A stretch of 23,164 bases of DNA from contig CAIQLE010000311.1 in NCBI GenBank assembly GCA_903872555.1, positions 1 to 23,164 of the forward strand, given 5' to 3'. The notes under the pieces were generated by a model that saw only the letters and a list, made by a program, of their open reading frames with translations, had not been told where the DNA came from and made no database searches. This document shows positions 7,240 through 15,275 of the stretch, piece by piece; within the stretch, counting starts at the first letter, position 1, and the number at the start of each line of letters is the position of its first letter. Made by a program: the position numbers and the translations under genes. Origin of the DNA: an uncultured bacterium. Its GTDB lineage: Bacteria; Pseudomonadota; Gammaproteobacteria; Burkholderiales; Burkholderiaceae_D.

Positions 7240-8094
7240 ATGTTGTACCCCGAACTCTTTCGCTCATTAGAACAAGTCCGCTGGAATATGGAAACAGATA
7301 TTCCATGGGATCAGTTTGATGCCGCCCAGCTCAGCGAAGAACAGGCGCAAACCATCCGTATGAACGCGATTACGGAATGGTCTGCCTTGCCAGCCACCGA
7401 GATGTTCTTGCGTGACAATCGTGATGACAGCGATTTTTCTGCCTTCATGTCGGTCTGGTTTTTTGAAGAGCAAAAGCATTCACTGGTACTGATGGAGTAT
7501 CTGCGCCGCTTCCGTCCTGAGCTGGTGCCTACCGAAGCGGAGTTACACAATGTGCGCTTCGAATTCGATCCGGCACCTCCGCTGGAAACGTTGATGCTGC
7601 ATTTTTGCGGAGAAATCCGTTTGAATCACTGGTATCGCTGCGCCTCCGAATGGCATAGTGAACCCGTGATCAAGCAGATCTATAAAATCATCAGTCAGGA
7701 TGAGGCGCGTCACGGGGGTGCATACCTGCGCTATATGAAAAAAGCGCTGAATGTCGCGGGCGACAATGCGCGTGTGGCGTTTGCAAAAATTGGCGTGCTG
7801 ATGGCCTCAGCCCGACGTACAGAGAAGCCCTTGCATCCCACGAATTTGCATGTGAATCAGTCCCTGTATCCGAATGACACGGTGCAAAGCCGCTTGCCTG
7901 ATCCGGACTGGCTGGAAGCCTGGTTAGACCAACAAATTAAGTTCAATGGCGACTGGGAAAAGAAAGTGGTTGATCGCATACTGCACAATCTGTCGCTGCT
8001 ATTTGATCGACGCTTTGACACGGTACAAGACCTGAACCGTTATCGCAAGGAGGCGATAGCCCGACTGCAGCCGCAGGCGGCGACTCAGGTTTGA
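7240..8094 (+). CDS. Diiron ferritin-like protein with acyl-ACP-desaturase-like ligands
   Basis: The 284-residue protein starts at ATG 7240, which is preceded by AAGGA. An open TTG at 7201 would add 13 unconvincing residues. It has two E-x-x-H motifs, FEEQKH (Glu77, His80) and DEARH (Glu155, His158), plus Glu125 in GEIRLNHWY and Glu46 or Glu54 in ITEWSALPATE. This is the six-ligand carboxylate-diiron pattern of acyl-ACP desaturases and related ferritin-like oxygenases. The usual desaturase HG after the first motif is HS here, and the protein is shorter than plant desaturases (about 360). It is therefore a diiron oxygen-activating protein whose substrate is unknown. A role as a fatty-acyl desaturase or oxygenase linked to the neighbouring lipid genes is possible; simple iron storage is unlikely from the motif spacing. 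Confidence 0.8.
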   Translation: MLYPELFRSLEQVRWNMETDIPWDQFDAAQLSEEQAQTIRMNAITEWSALPATEMFLRDNRDDSDFSAFMSVWFFEEQKHSLVLMEYLRRFRPELVPTEAELHNVRFEFDPAPPLETLMLHFCGEIRLNHWYRCASEWHSEPVIKQIYKIISQDEARHGGAYLRYMKKALNVAGDNARVAFAKIGVLMASARRTEKPLHPTNLHVNQSLYPNDTVQSRLPDPDWLEAWLDQQIKFNGDWEKKVVDRILHNLSLLFDRRFDTVQDLNRYRKEAIARLQPQAATQV

Positions 8095-8115
8095 TGTATG
8101 AGTGAATATCAAGTC

Positions 8116-8135
8116 GGGCCGTAAACTTCCGGCCC
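8116..8135 (+). terminator. GC-rich hairpin after the diiron protein gene
   Basis: GGGCCG (8116-8121) and CGGCCC (8130-8135) form a 6-base stem with an 8-base loop, 21 bases after the stop at 8094. No clear T-run follows, so it may be a weak or factor-dependent terminator or only a transcript-end stabiliser. Confidence 0.4.
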
Positions 8136-8225
8136 GGCCGGATTGCGCTGATGGCTAAAAACAAAGGACGGCATTTTAGTGACTAATTTTGGTAACTAAG
8201 TTTAGTCGCAAAGTTTGCTTAACAA

Positions 8226-8240
8226 GCCCGGAAGCCGGGC
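8226..8240 (-). terminator. GC-rich hairpin after the PCu(A)C gene
   Basis: GCCCGG (8226-8231) and CCGGGC (8235-8240) form a 6-base stem with a 3-base loop. On the minus strand it lies about 28 bases beyond the stop of the copper chaperone gene (8269) and is followed by TTGTTAAG, a poor T-tract. The gap 8095-8268 between the two convergent genes contains this hairpin and the one at 8116-8135 and no coding sequence that I can see. Confidence 0.42.
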
Positions 8241-8268
8241 CAGTCCGGCAAGTGTTTATCTTGAATGC

Positions 8269-8769
8269 TTAATGATCGTGGTGATGCTCATGATCATGCA
8301 TGTCAGCACCGCTGGCGGGCTTGCCTGACATGGCGCCTTCTTGCACCGTGATCTGTGTTTCCACTTTTCCTGCTTTGCGAAAATTCAGCGTCAGAGGAAA
8401 GCTGTCACCGGCTTTCAGAGGGTTTTTCAGGCCCATCAGCATCAGGTGATGACCGGCACCGGGTTTCATTTCAATTTTCTGACCGGCCTTAATCTCCAGT
8501 TGATCCAGCGCGCGCATTTTCATCACATCGCCTTCCATGCTCATCGTATGCAGCTCTACTTTGGCGGCCGCGGGTGAGCTGGCTGAAACCAGTGCATCGT
8601 CGGTTTTGCCCTGATTCTCTATTTGCACATAGGCCGCGCCATGCATTTGTTTGCCCATGGTGGCGCGCGCAAAACCCTGATCGACACGGATGCTCTGCGC
8701 CAGTGTGGTTCCGGCTGAGAACAGCAATGCCAGAGTGAGTACGGGCGCAAACAGTTGAGTGAATTTCAT
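8269..8769 (-). CDS. PCu(A)C periplasmic copper chaperone
   Basis: The 166-residue protein has a signal peptide (MKFTQLFAPVLTLALLFSAG, cleavage near TTLAQ). The copper-binding signature is present: His74, Met85, His108 and Met110, in HTMSMEGDVMKM and GHHLMLMG, the H-M-x10-M...H-x-M pattern of the DUF461/PCuAC family. A His/Asp-rich tail (HDHEHHHDH) probably gives an extra metal site. Family members bind Cu(I) and Cu(II) in the periplasm and deliver copper to SCO proteins and the CuA site of cytochrome oxidase. This fits the cox locus 3 kb away, although it is not in that operon. The start has a good ribosome site (AAGGGA). It follows trmL on the same strand after 56 bases. Confidence 0.92.
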   Translation of the reverse strand: MKFTQLFAPVLTLALLFSAGTTLAQSIRVDQGFARATMGKQMHGAAYVQIENQGKTDDALVSASSPAAAKVELHTMSMEGDVMKMRALDQLEIKAGQKIEMKPGAGHHLMLMGLKNPLKAGDSFPLTLNFRKAGKVETQITVQEGAMSGKPASGADMHDHEHHHDH

Positions 8770-8825
8770 GGACGTCCCTTTTAAAAATACGATGTAAAAA
8801 CAAGCTGAATGCAGAAATTATAGAC

Positions 8826-9296
8826 TCAGACACCACCTGCAAAGTTTTGCTGGCGCCATGCTTCAAAGACCGTCACTGCGACTGCGTTCGATAAATTCAG
8901 GCTGCGATTGTCAGGGCGCATGGGTAGGCGTATGCGTTGTCCTGCCGGAAAAGTGTCGCGCAGGGCAGGTGCCAGGCCCTTGGTTTCGGACCCGAATACA
9001 AAGACATCACCCGGCGCAAACCGCACATCAGAAAAAATACCCGAACCATGGGTCGTGAAAGCAAACACGCGCGCTGCCTCGGGCTGTATGGACTGCATAC
9101 AGGCAGCCCAGTTTTTATGGACTTGCATCGCTGCGAATTCATGATAATCCAGACCGGCGCGGCGCATGCGCGCATCTTCTAGAGGAAATCCCAGTGGCTC
9201 GATCAAATGCAGTTGTGCCCCCGTGTTGGCGCACAAGCGAATGATGTTACCGGTATTGGGTGGAATTTCGGGTTCAACAAGAACGACATGAAACAC
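8826..9296 (-). CDS. trmL: tRNA (cytidine/uridine-34 2'-O-)methyltransferase TrmL
   Basis: The 156-residue protein is a minimal SPOUT (SpoU/TrmH) methyltransferase of TrmL size (E. coli TrmL is about 157). The N-terminal motif is EPEIPPNTGNIIRLCANTG. The knot-forming SAM motifs are FVFGSETKGLAP and RLPMRPDNRSLNLSNAVAV, with the conserved Asn-Leu-Ser. TrmL methylates the wobble nucleotide of tRNA-Leu isoacceptors. The start codon is GTG at 9296, supported by GGAG six bases upstream. The gene lies 28 bases after the ComF-like gene on the same strand and is probably co-transcribed with it. Confidence 0.94.
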   Translation of the reverse strand: MFHVVLVEPEIPPNTGNIIRLCANTGAQLHLIEPLGFPLEDARMRRAGLDYHEFAAMQVHKNWAACMQSIQPEAARVFAFTTHGSGIFSDVRFAPGDVFVFGSETKGLAPALRDTFPAGQRIRLPMRPDNRSLNLSNAVAVTVFEAWRQQNFAGGV

Positions 9297-9324
9297 AGGT
9301 ATCTCCGGCTAATTCAACAGGCGC

Positions 9325-10071
9325 TTAGTGTGGTGCAGTGCGGGCGAACACGGCATTGGTGACGCGCAATGCACCATGACGCTTCAGGCAGGCAGCCAGT
9401 TCATTCAGGGTGCAGCCTGTCGTCATCACATCATCGACCACCAGCAGGCGCTGACCAGTGAGCTTTTGCCTGTCATGAACTGCAAAGGCGCTGCGCATAT
9501 TAACGCGTCTCTCGCTCAGAGGCAGACTGGCTTGTGCGCTGGTATCGCGCACCCGCAGCGACAGGCTGGGCAGCAGAGGTTTTTTTAATAATCTGGCCAG
9601 CGGTCTGGCGATTTCCATGGCCTGATTGAAGCCACGTTCAGCCAGCCTTGCGCGTGAAAGAGGCACGATCGTGATGAGATCGATCTGACAGATCATGTCT
9701 TCAGTAAACGCCAGCGCGAGTAAACGTGCAAAAGTTGCGGCCAGTGGCAAGCGGGCATGAAATTTCAGGCCCTGCACCAGCTGATCAATGGGCGCTGCGT
9801 AGGCAGTGGCGACCACGGTCGCATCGAAGGATGGCGGATTGCTCAGACAGCCGCCACACAGGCTGCTCTTGTCACTCGATTGCAGTGGTATGCCACAACA
9901 TGTGCAGCGTTCTGTCGGAGTATGTACATGGCGGGCAATGCAGTTACTGCACAGCGGGTCAGCACAGTTCTGTCCGCACAGTGCGCACTGGCCGGGTAGC
10001 AGCCCATGGGCGATCGAAGTCAGCCATGCTGCAAAAAGATTTTGTTGCATCGCTGAGTTTGAATCATGCAT
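9325..10071 (-). CDS. ComF family phosphoribosyltransferase-like protein
   Basis: The N-terminus carries a cysteine-rich zinc-ribbon region (CALCGQNCADPLCSNC, then RCTCCG and LCGGC). A phosphoribosyltransferase domain follows, with LLVVDDVMTTGCTLNE as the PRPP-binding loop near the C-terminus. ComF/GntX proteins are linked to DNA uptake in competent bacteria, but the family is widespread and the role is often unclear. Length is 248 residues from ATG 10071; a start at 10050 (MQQNLFAAW) is equally plausible and closer to the family norm. An upstream ATG at 10194 would overlap the divergent methyltransferase gene and adds a non-conserved extension, so I reject it. Neither start has a strong ribosome site. 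Confidence 0.87.
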   Translation of the reverse strand: MHDSNSAMQQNLFAAWLTSIAHGLLPGQCALCGQNCADPLCSNCIARHVHTPTERCTCCGIPLQSSDKSSLCGGCLSNPPSFDATVVATAYAAPIDQLVQGLKFHARLPLAATFARLLALAFTEDMICQIDLITIVPLSRARLAERGFNQAMEIARPLARLLKKPLLPSLSLRVRDTSAQASLPLSERRVNMRSAFAVHDRQKLTGQRLLVVDDVMTTGCTLNELAACLKRHGALRVTNAVFARTAPH

Positions 10072-10177
10072 GTGGACTATTCGCGGGCAGAATGAGAAGG
10101 GTAGTGCTGCATGAGTGTGACAGGGCTGGGGTACACTCGCCTGCATTATTTCATCGCGCTGCTTTGCCTGGTCTTCC

Positions 10178-11119
10178 ATGTCGCTACCACCCAACGATTC
10201 CGATTCAGCTCAACAGATTGCAGCGGTGTCACTGGCTCGCGTACGCCAGCTGTTTGCTCGTCCGGTGCGATGCGCCGGATCGCAATTCTTGCGCCGCGAG
10301 ATTTCTGGCCGCATGTTTGAGCGTTTGTCCCTGATTAAATTAAAACCAGTGCGCCTGCTGGATGCGGGTTGTGGCGAAGGCGAGGATTTATTGCCCTTGC
10401 AGCAGGCATTTCCTGAAGCTGAATGCTGGGGTATGGACGCCTCGGTCGCCATGCTTCTGGCTGCGCGCGAGGCGAGCGTTGCTTCTCTGTCAGGCGTGCA
10501 GAAATTGATGCTCAGCCTGTTCGGGCGACATCTTCATAAGAGCCAGGGAGCCAGACTGGCCTGTGCCGATTTCGGCCATCTCCCTTTGCCGCGTGCCAGC
10601 ATGGATATGTTGTGGTCGAATCTGGCGCTGCACTGGCATCCCCGGCCGCATGAAGTGATGGCTGAGTGGGCGCGTGTGCTGCGGGTGGATGGCTTGCTGA
10701 TGTTTTCCTGCCTGGGGCCGGACAGTTTCAGTGAGTTGCGCGCCGCTTTTGCTGAAAGCGGCGCTGAGCAGCGCGTATTGCCCTTCGTGGATCTGCATGA
10801 TTATGGTGACATGCTGGTCGGGGCGGGTTTTGCTACCCCAGTGATGGACATGGAAAAGCTGACTCTTACCTATTCGTCAACAGCCAGTTTGCTGGCCGAC
10901 GTGCGCTCATTTGGCGGCAATCCTCTGGCGACGCAGGCACCTGGCCTGCAGGGCAAGCAGCAATGGCGACGTTTTTTGCAGGCGCTGGAAAGCCAGCGCG
11001 GGCTGGATGGCCGCCTCTCCGTGAGCATGGAAGTCATTTATGGCCATGCGTTCCGGCCGCAGCCGCGAGTCAATCGTCAGGGCGAGTCGATTATCCGATT
11101 TGATGCGAAGCGAGGTTGA
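10178..11119 (+). CDS. BioC-like class I SAM methyltransferase
   Basis: The 313-residue protein has the SAM-binding motif I RLLDAGCGEGEDL (about 59-71), an acidic residue in WGMDASVAML and a motif IV-like DMLWSNLALHWHP. That last motif matches BioC and related malonyl-ACP O-methyltransferases (S-N-L-A-L-H/Q-W). The length is larger than E. coli BioC (about 250), with an extra N-terminal helix region (RVRQLFARPV). A role in biotin synthesis would require other bio genes, none of which are in this window, so the specific function is uncertain. The gene is divergent from the ComF-like gene with 106 bases between the chosen starts. Confidence 0.8.
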   Translation: MSLPPNDSDSAQQIAAVSLARVRQLFARPVRCAGSQFLRREISGRMFERLSLIKLKPVRLLDAGCGEGEDLLPLQQAFPEAECWGMDASVAMLLAAREASVASLSGVQKLMLSLFGRHLHKSQGARLACADFGHLPLPRASMDMLWSNLALHWHPRPHEVMAEWARVLRVDGLLMFSCLGPDSFSELRAAFAESGAEQRVLPFVDLHDYGDMLVGAGFATPVMDMEKLTLTYSSTASLLADVRSFGGNPLATQAPGLQGKQQWRRFLQALESQRGLDGRLSVSMEVIYGHAFRPQPRVNRQGESIIRFDAKRG

Positions 11120-11177
11120 ACGCCTGATTTAAAAACTGACTGCGGAGTAGCTTTTATTGCTTCAGAAGGCTTTCTGC

Positions 11178-11207
11178 TTGGCGAGGCTTGTCCTTTTCGC
11201 TTATACT
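11178..11207 (+). promoter_or_regulatory. Sigma-70-type promoter ahead of the DUF2244-cox cluster
   Basis: TTGGCG (11178-11183) and TATACT (11202-11207) are separated by 18 bases, a good match to the sigma-70 consensus. Transcription would begin near 11214, about 50 bases before the ATG at 11264. The gap from 11120 holds no gene. This is the best-looking promoter before coxB, since only 41 bases separate DUF2244 from coxB. Confidence 0.6.
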
Positions 11208-11263
11208 CCTCCGGCTTTATGCCCGTCATTTAATTGACCGATATTCGATCAGAGCGTTATGTA

Positions 11264-11716
11264 ATGGCGACTTGTGAGTGGATTTTGAAGAAGAACTGCT
11301 CCATTACGCCGCGGCAGTTGCTCAAAGCCTATGCGGCTTTATGCGGCGCCTCGTTTCTGGTGGCCCTGTATTTTTTGTTGCATGGCGCATGGGTGGTGAT
11401 GGTGTTTGCTGTATTGGAAATGACGGCAGTAGCAGCCGCCTTCCTGTATGCCGGACGGCACGCGACAGACAGTGAGCGCATCGTTTTGAGTGAGGCGGAA
11501 CTGACCGTCGAGCTGGTGTGGGCAGAGAGCGTCAGGCAGTACAGGATGAACCCGTGGCATACCCGGATAGTGATGCCGGTAATGAAGCATGGACTGATAG
11601 GCCTGGAAGCTCATGGTGACCGGGTAGAAGTAGGCAGATTCCTGACCGAGCGTAAGCGGCAGGCGTTTGCAAAAGAACTCAGGCAGGAGCTTGTCAGCTA
11701 CCAGTCTGGCACGTGA
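11264..11716 (+). CDS. DUF2244 membrane protein ahead of coxB
   Basis: The protein has 150 residues from ATG 11264. A TTG at 11234 would add ten residues but lies only 20 bases from the predicted transcription start and lacks a ribosome site. Two membrane segments appear in the first half (ALCGASFLVALYFLLHG and WVVMVFAVLEMTAVAAAFLY), followed by a soluble C-terminal part (ERIVLSEAELTVE to RQELVSY). This matches DUF2244, a family often found next to cytochrome oxidase genes in alpha- and beta-proteobacteria. Its function is not known to me; an accessory role in oxidase expression or assembly is suggested only by position. Confidence 0.82.
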   Translation: MATCEWILKKNCSITPRQLLKAYAALCGASFLVALYFLLHGAWVVMVFAVLEMTAVAAAFLYAGRHATDSERIVLSEAELTVELVWAESVRQYRMNPWHTRIVMPVMKHGLIGLEAHGDRVEVGRFLTERKRQAFAKELRQELVSYQSGT

Positions 11717-11757
11717 AATACCTATTTACAGATTTCAATTAGGCTTTTGAGGACAAT

Positions 11758-12915
11758 ATGAATAACGCGAAGCGCCTATTCCACACGTTGATGGCTGCCG
11801 CCGGATTGCTGATGTCCGGTGCGTCGTTTGCGGTCACTGACATGGTCGGCGGCCCTGCCGTTCATGAGCTGAATTTCCAGCAGCCAGTGACGGCCATTGC
11901 ATCGGATATTTACCAACTGCACAACTGGATGATAGGCATCTGTCTCGTCATCTTTATCGCCGTCTTCGGCGTGATGTTCTATTCCATCCTTAAGCATCGT
12001 AAGTCGCTGGGTCACAAAGCGGCCAGCTTTCATGAAAGCACCACTGTCGAGATCGCATGGACCGTGGTTCCTCTGCTGATCGTCATCCTGATGGCGCTGC
12101 CTGCCACCAAGACCGTGGTCGCCATGAAAGACACCTCGAATGCCGATATCACCATCAAGGCGACCGGCATGCAGTGGAAATGGGGCTACGACTATATCAA
12201 GGGTGAAGGCGAAGGCATTGCTTTCCTGTCGGCACTCGCAACGCCACGTGATCAGATTCACGAAGGCGCAGCCAAAGGCGACAACTACCTGATCGAAGTG
12301 GATAACCCACTGGTCGTGCCGGTCAACAAAAAAGTTCGTATTGTCACCACGGCGAATGACGTGATTCACGCATGGGGTGTACCTGCTTTCGGCGTGAAAC
12401 AAGATGCGATTCCCGGTTTTGTTCGTGATACCTGGTTCAAGGCAGAAAAAGTCGGCGTCTACCGCGGCAACTGCTATGAGCTGTGCGGCAAAGAGCATGC
12501 ATTCATGCCCATCGTTGTGAATGTCGTGAGCGAAGAAGACTACGCAAAATGGGTGGGCGAGCAAAAGAAATCCATGTCTGCCAAAGCGGACGATCCTGCC
12601 AAAGTATGGACGGTCGCTGAGCTGGCTCAGCGCGGCGAAAAAGTCTATTCAGCCAATTGCGTTGCCTGTCACCAGGCTACCGGCAAGGGTGTCCCTGGCG
12701 CCTTCCCGGCATTGGATGGCTCGCAGGTTGTGAATGGCCCGCAAGATGGTCAGATCGGTATTCTGCTGAACGGCAAGAACGCTATGCCTGCATGGAAAGC
12801 GACACTGTCAGACACAGAAATCGCAGCCGTCATCACCTATACCCGCAATACCTGGTCGAACAAGGCTCAGGACAATATTGTTCAGCCTGCCGAAGTCCTG
12901 GCTGCGCGTAAGTAA
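11758..12915 (+). CDS. coxB: Cytochrome c oxidase subunit II with fused cytochrome c (caa3-type)
   Basis: The 385-residue precursor has a signal peptide ending near SGASFA and two transmembrane helices (about 55-78 and 96-118). The periplasmic CuA domain keeps His204 (DVIHAWG), Cys239 and Cys243 (CYELC), His247 and Met250. A C-terminal class I cytochrome c domain follows, with the heme motif CVACH (Cys301, Cys304, His305) and distal ligand Met343 (NAMPAW). The fusion makes this a caa3-type oxidase that can take electrons through its own heme c. The start has GAGGA seven bases upstream. It is the first structural gene of the cox cluster, with coxA 21 bases downstream. Confidence 0.97.
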   Translation: MNNAKRLFHTLMAAAGLLMSGASFAVTDMVGGPAVHELNFQQPVTAIASDIYQLHNWMIGICLVIFIAVFGVMFYSILKHRKSLGHKAASFHESTTVEIAWTVVPLLIVILMALPATKTVVAMKDTSNADITIKATGMQWKWGYDYIKGEGEGIAFLSALATPRDQIHEGAAKGDNYLIEVDNPLVVPVNKKVRIVTTANDVIHAWGVPAFGVKQDAIPGFVRDTWFKAEKVGVYRGNCYELCGKEHAFMPIVVNVVSEEDYAKWVGEQKKSMSAKADDPAKVWTVAELAQRGEKVYSANCVACHQATGKGVPGAFPALDGSQVVNGPQDGQIGILLNGKNAMPAWKATLSDTEIAAVITYTRNTWSNKAQDNIVQPAEVLAARK

Positions 12916-12936
12916 TCGAGAAATCAGGAGAATCAA

Positions 12937-14529
12937 ATGAGCACAACAGTTGATCACGCACACGGTCACGATCACGCCCACGACGATCACCATCCGCATG
13001 GCTGGCGTCGCTGGTTGTACGCGACCAATCACAAAGATATCGGTACTCTGTATCTGTGGTTCTCGTTCTGCATGCTGCTGACCGGTGGCGTTCTGGCACT
13101 GGGTATCCGTGCTGAACTGTTCCAGCCTGGCCTGCAATTATTCAAGCCGGAGTTCTTCAATCAGCTGACCACCATGCACGGTCTGATCATGGTGTTCGGT
13201 GCGATCATGCCGGCCTTCGTGGGATTTGCTAACTGGATGATCCCGCTGCAGATCGGCGCTGCCGATATGGCCTTTGCACGCATGAACAACTTCTCGTTCT
13301 GGCTGCTGCCACCGGCTGCGATTCTGCTGGTTTCCTCCTTTCTGGTTCCTGGCGGCGCAACCGCTGCCGGCTGGACGCTGTATGCACCACTCAGCAGCCA
13401 GATGGGCATAGGTATGGACATGGGTATCTTCGCGATGCACATCATGGGTGCTTCGTCGATCATGGGTTCGATCAACATTGTGACCACCATCCTGAACATG
13501 CGCGCTCCTGGCATGACCCTGATGAAGATGCCGATGTTTGCATGGACTTGGCTGATCACTGCCTACCTGCTGATCGCTGTGATGCCGGTTCTGGCAGGTG
13601 CCATCACCATGACCCTGACTGACCGTCACTTCGGTACCTCCTTCTTCAACGCCGCCGGCGGTGGTGACCCAGTGATGTACCAGCACATTTTCTGGTTCTT
13701 CGGTCACCCTGAGGTTTACATCATGATTTTGCCGGCCTTCGGCATCATCTCGCAGATCATTCCTGCGTTCGCCCGCAAGACACTGTTTGGCTATGCATCG
13801 ATGGTGTATGCCACTTCTTCGATCGCGATTCTGTCCTTCATCGTCTGGGCTCACCACATGTTCGCTACCGGCATGCCAGTGACCAGCCAGCTGTTCTTCA
13901 TGTATGCAACCATGCTGATCGCCGTTCCTACAGGCGTGAAAGTGTTTAACTGGATTGCCACCATGTGGAAAGGCTCGATGACATTCGAGACCCCAATGTT
14001 GTTTGCCATCGGTTTCGTGTTCGTGTTCACTATGGGTGGTTTCACCGGCCTGATCCTCGCGATCACACCGGTCGACATTCAGCTGCAAGATACGTATTAC
14101 GTGGTGGCGCACTTCCACTACGTACTGGTCGCTGGTTCCCTGTTTGCCCTGTTCGCAGGCTTCTACTACTGGGGTCCAAAGTGGACTGGCTTCATGTACA
14201 ACGAAGCACGTGGCAAGTTCCACTTCTGGGCATCGCTCATCACGTTCAATGTCACCTTCTTCCCTATGCATTTCCTGGGACTGGCCGGTATGCCACGTCG
14301 CTACGCTGACTATGCAGCGCAGTTCACTGACTTCAACATGATTGCTTCTATCGGCGCCTTTGGTTTCGGTCTGTCGCAAGTGTATTTCCTGTTTGCAGTG
14401 GTACTGCCTTCGATTCGTGGTGGCGAAAAAGCAGCTGCCAAGCCATGGGATGGCGCTGAAGGTCTGGAATGGACTGTGCCTAGTCCAGCACCTTTCCACA
14501 CCTTTGAAGTACCGCCTACCGTTAAGTAA
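12937..14529 (+). CDS. coxA: Cytochrome c oxidase subunit I
   Basis: The 530-residue, twelve-helix heme-copper oxidase catalytic subunit pumps protons while reducing O2. Motifs seen are [17 protein letters not shown] (CuB His, cross-linked Tyr, and the Glu that marks A1-type enzymes), AHHMF (two CuB His) and HFHYVL (heme a3 and heme a His). The N-terminus carries an unusual His cluster, with eight His between residues 7 and 21 ([17 protein letters not shown]), before the normal start region [14 protein letters not shown]. The ribosome site is AGGAG. A 465-residue reading on the opposite strand is a shadow of this gene. Confidence 0.98.
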   Translation: MSTTVDHAHGHDHAHDDHHPHGWRRWLYATNHKDIGTLYLWFSFCMLLTGGVLALGIRAELFQPGLQLFKPEFFNQLTTMHGLIMVFGAIMPAFVGFANWMIPLQIGAADMAFARMNNFSFWLLPPAAILLVSSFLVPGGATAAGWTLYAPLSSQMGIGMDMGIFAMHIMGASSIMGSINIVTTILNMRAPGMTLMKMPMFAWTWLITAYLLIAVMPVLAGAITMTLTDRHFGTSFFNAAGGGDPVMYQHIFWFFGHPEVYIMILPAFGIISQIIPAFARKTLFGYASMVYATSSIAILSFIVWAHHMFATGMPVTSQLFFMYATMLIAVPTGVKVFNWIATMWKGSMTFETPMLFAIGFVFVFTMGGFTGLILAITPVDIQLQDTYYVVAHFHYVLVAGSLFALFAGFYYWGPKWTGFMYNEARGKFHFWASLITFNVTFFPMHFLGLAGMPRRYADYAAQFTDFNMIASIGAFGFGLSQVYFLFAVVLPSIRGGEKAAAKPWDGAEGLEWTVPSPAPFHTFEVPPTVK

Positions 14530-14585
14530 TAACAACGTAAGACCAACGCAGGCGGCAACTCGGTTGCCGTCTGCAGGAAGTAAGC

Positions 14586-14693
14586 ATGTCTGACCAAAAA
14601 AAGCCGGGAAACCTGCGCACTGCCCTGATACTGTTGTCGGTGGCTGTTGTATTTTTTCTGGGTGTGATCATCAAGCAAAGCCTGCTGCGCTGA
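14586..14693 (+). CDS. 35-residue cytochrome oxidase small membrane protein
   Basis: This small gene encodes 35 residues: a polar N-terminus (MSDQKKPGNLRT), one hydrophobic helix (ALILLSVAVVFFLGVII) and a short basic tail (KQSLLR). GGAAG lies upstream of the ATG at good spacing. The stop is one base from the ctaG start, so the two are probably coupled. Its size, single helix and position between coxA and ctaG match the small assembly-protein family reported in burkholderial cox operons, which I recall only by description. It probably interacts with Cox11/CtaG or subunit I in the inner membrane. Confidence 0.8.
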   Translation: MSDQKKPGNLRTALILLSVAVVFFLGVIIKQSLLR

Positions 14694-14694
14694 G

Positions 14695-15261
14695 ATGACC
14701 CATAGCGAGCAGGACCACAGCCAGCGCAGGGTAAGAGGTAATGCCCGTATGTTAGGCAAGCTGATGGTGATCGCCGTCATGATGTTTGGTTTTGGTTATT
14801 CCTTAGTGCCTTTGTACAAAAAGATTTGCGAACTGACCGGCATCAACGTGCTGGCAGTGCAGGAAACGCAGAACCAGAGGCCGGCCAACACGCAAGTGGA
14901 CATGAGCCGGACAGTGACCGTCGAGTTCGATGCGAATACGACAGGTCCCTGGCGCTTCCGCCCTGTGGTGTCGAGCTTGCAGGTGCATCCGGGTGAAATG
15001 GCTCAGGTGGTGTACGAAGTAGTGAATACGCAGGGCAGAAGCATGGATGCGCAGGCTATCCCCAGCTATGCCCCGCAGGAAGCAGCGGCGCACTTTCGTA
15101 AAGTAGAGTGCTTCTGTTTCAAGCAGCAAACGCTGGCGCCGCATGAGGCGAGGCAGATGCCGGTCAGTTTTTACATAGATCCGGCCCTGCCCAGAAATGT
15201 GAAGACGATTACCTTGTCCTACACATTTTTTGAAGTGGGCGCGCGCGCCAAGGCGAGCTGA
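14695..15261 (+). CDS. ctaG: Cytochrome c oxidase assembly protein CtaG/Cox11
   Basis: The 188-residue protein has an N-terminal transmembrane helix (LGKLMVIAVMMFGFGYSLVP) and a periplasmic immunoglobulin-like domain. The copper-binding CFCF motif is present in KVECFCFKQQTL, with a third Cys near the membrane (YKKICELTG), as in Cox11. ALPRNVKTITLSYTFF is the usual C-terminal signature. Cox11 inserts copper into the CuB site of subunit I. The start is one base after the stop of the small membrane protein gene. Confidence 0.96.
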   Translation: MTHSEQDHSQRRVRGNARMLGKLMVIAVMMFGFGYSLVPLYKKICELTGINVLAVQETQNQRPANTQVDMSRTVTVEFDANTTGPWRFRPVVSSLQVHPGEMAQVVYEVVNTQGRSMDAQAIPSYAPQEAAAHFRKVECFCFKQQTLAPHEARQMPVSFYIDPALPRNVKTITLSYTFFEVGARAKAS

Positions 15262-15275
15262 ACAGCGGAGCAGTT

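Noticed and set aside
10111..10140. Possible promoter with TACACT (10132-10137) before the BioC-like gene
   Set aside because: The only -35-like sequence (GTGACA at 10117-10122) is 9 bases away, far too close for a sigma-70 promoter.
9726..10334. A 202-codon plus-strand frame opposite the ComF-like gene
   Set aside because: It covers the zinc-ribbon coding region of the ComF-like gene and the methyltransferase start, with no conserved motif of its own.
11776..12564. A 262-codon open frame on the minus strand opposite coxB
   Set aside because: It lies entirely inside the strongly supported coxB gene, has a low-complexity His/Asp-rich translation and no recognisable motif.
13138..14535. A 465-codon open frame on the minus strand opposite coxA
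   Set aside because: Its translation is His/Gln/Arg-rich without any domain, it has no ribosome site, and coxA on the plus strand is certain. It is a codon-bias shadow.
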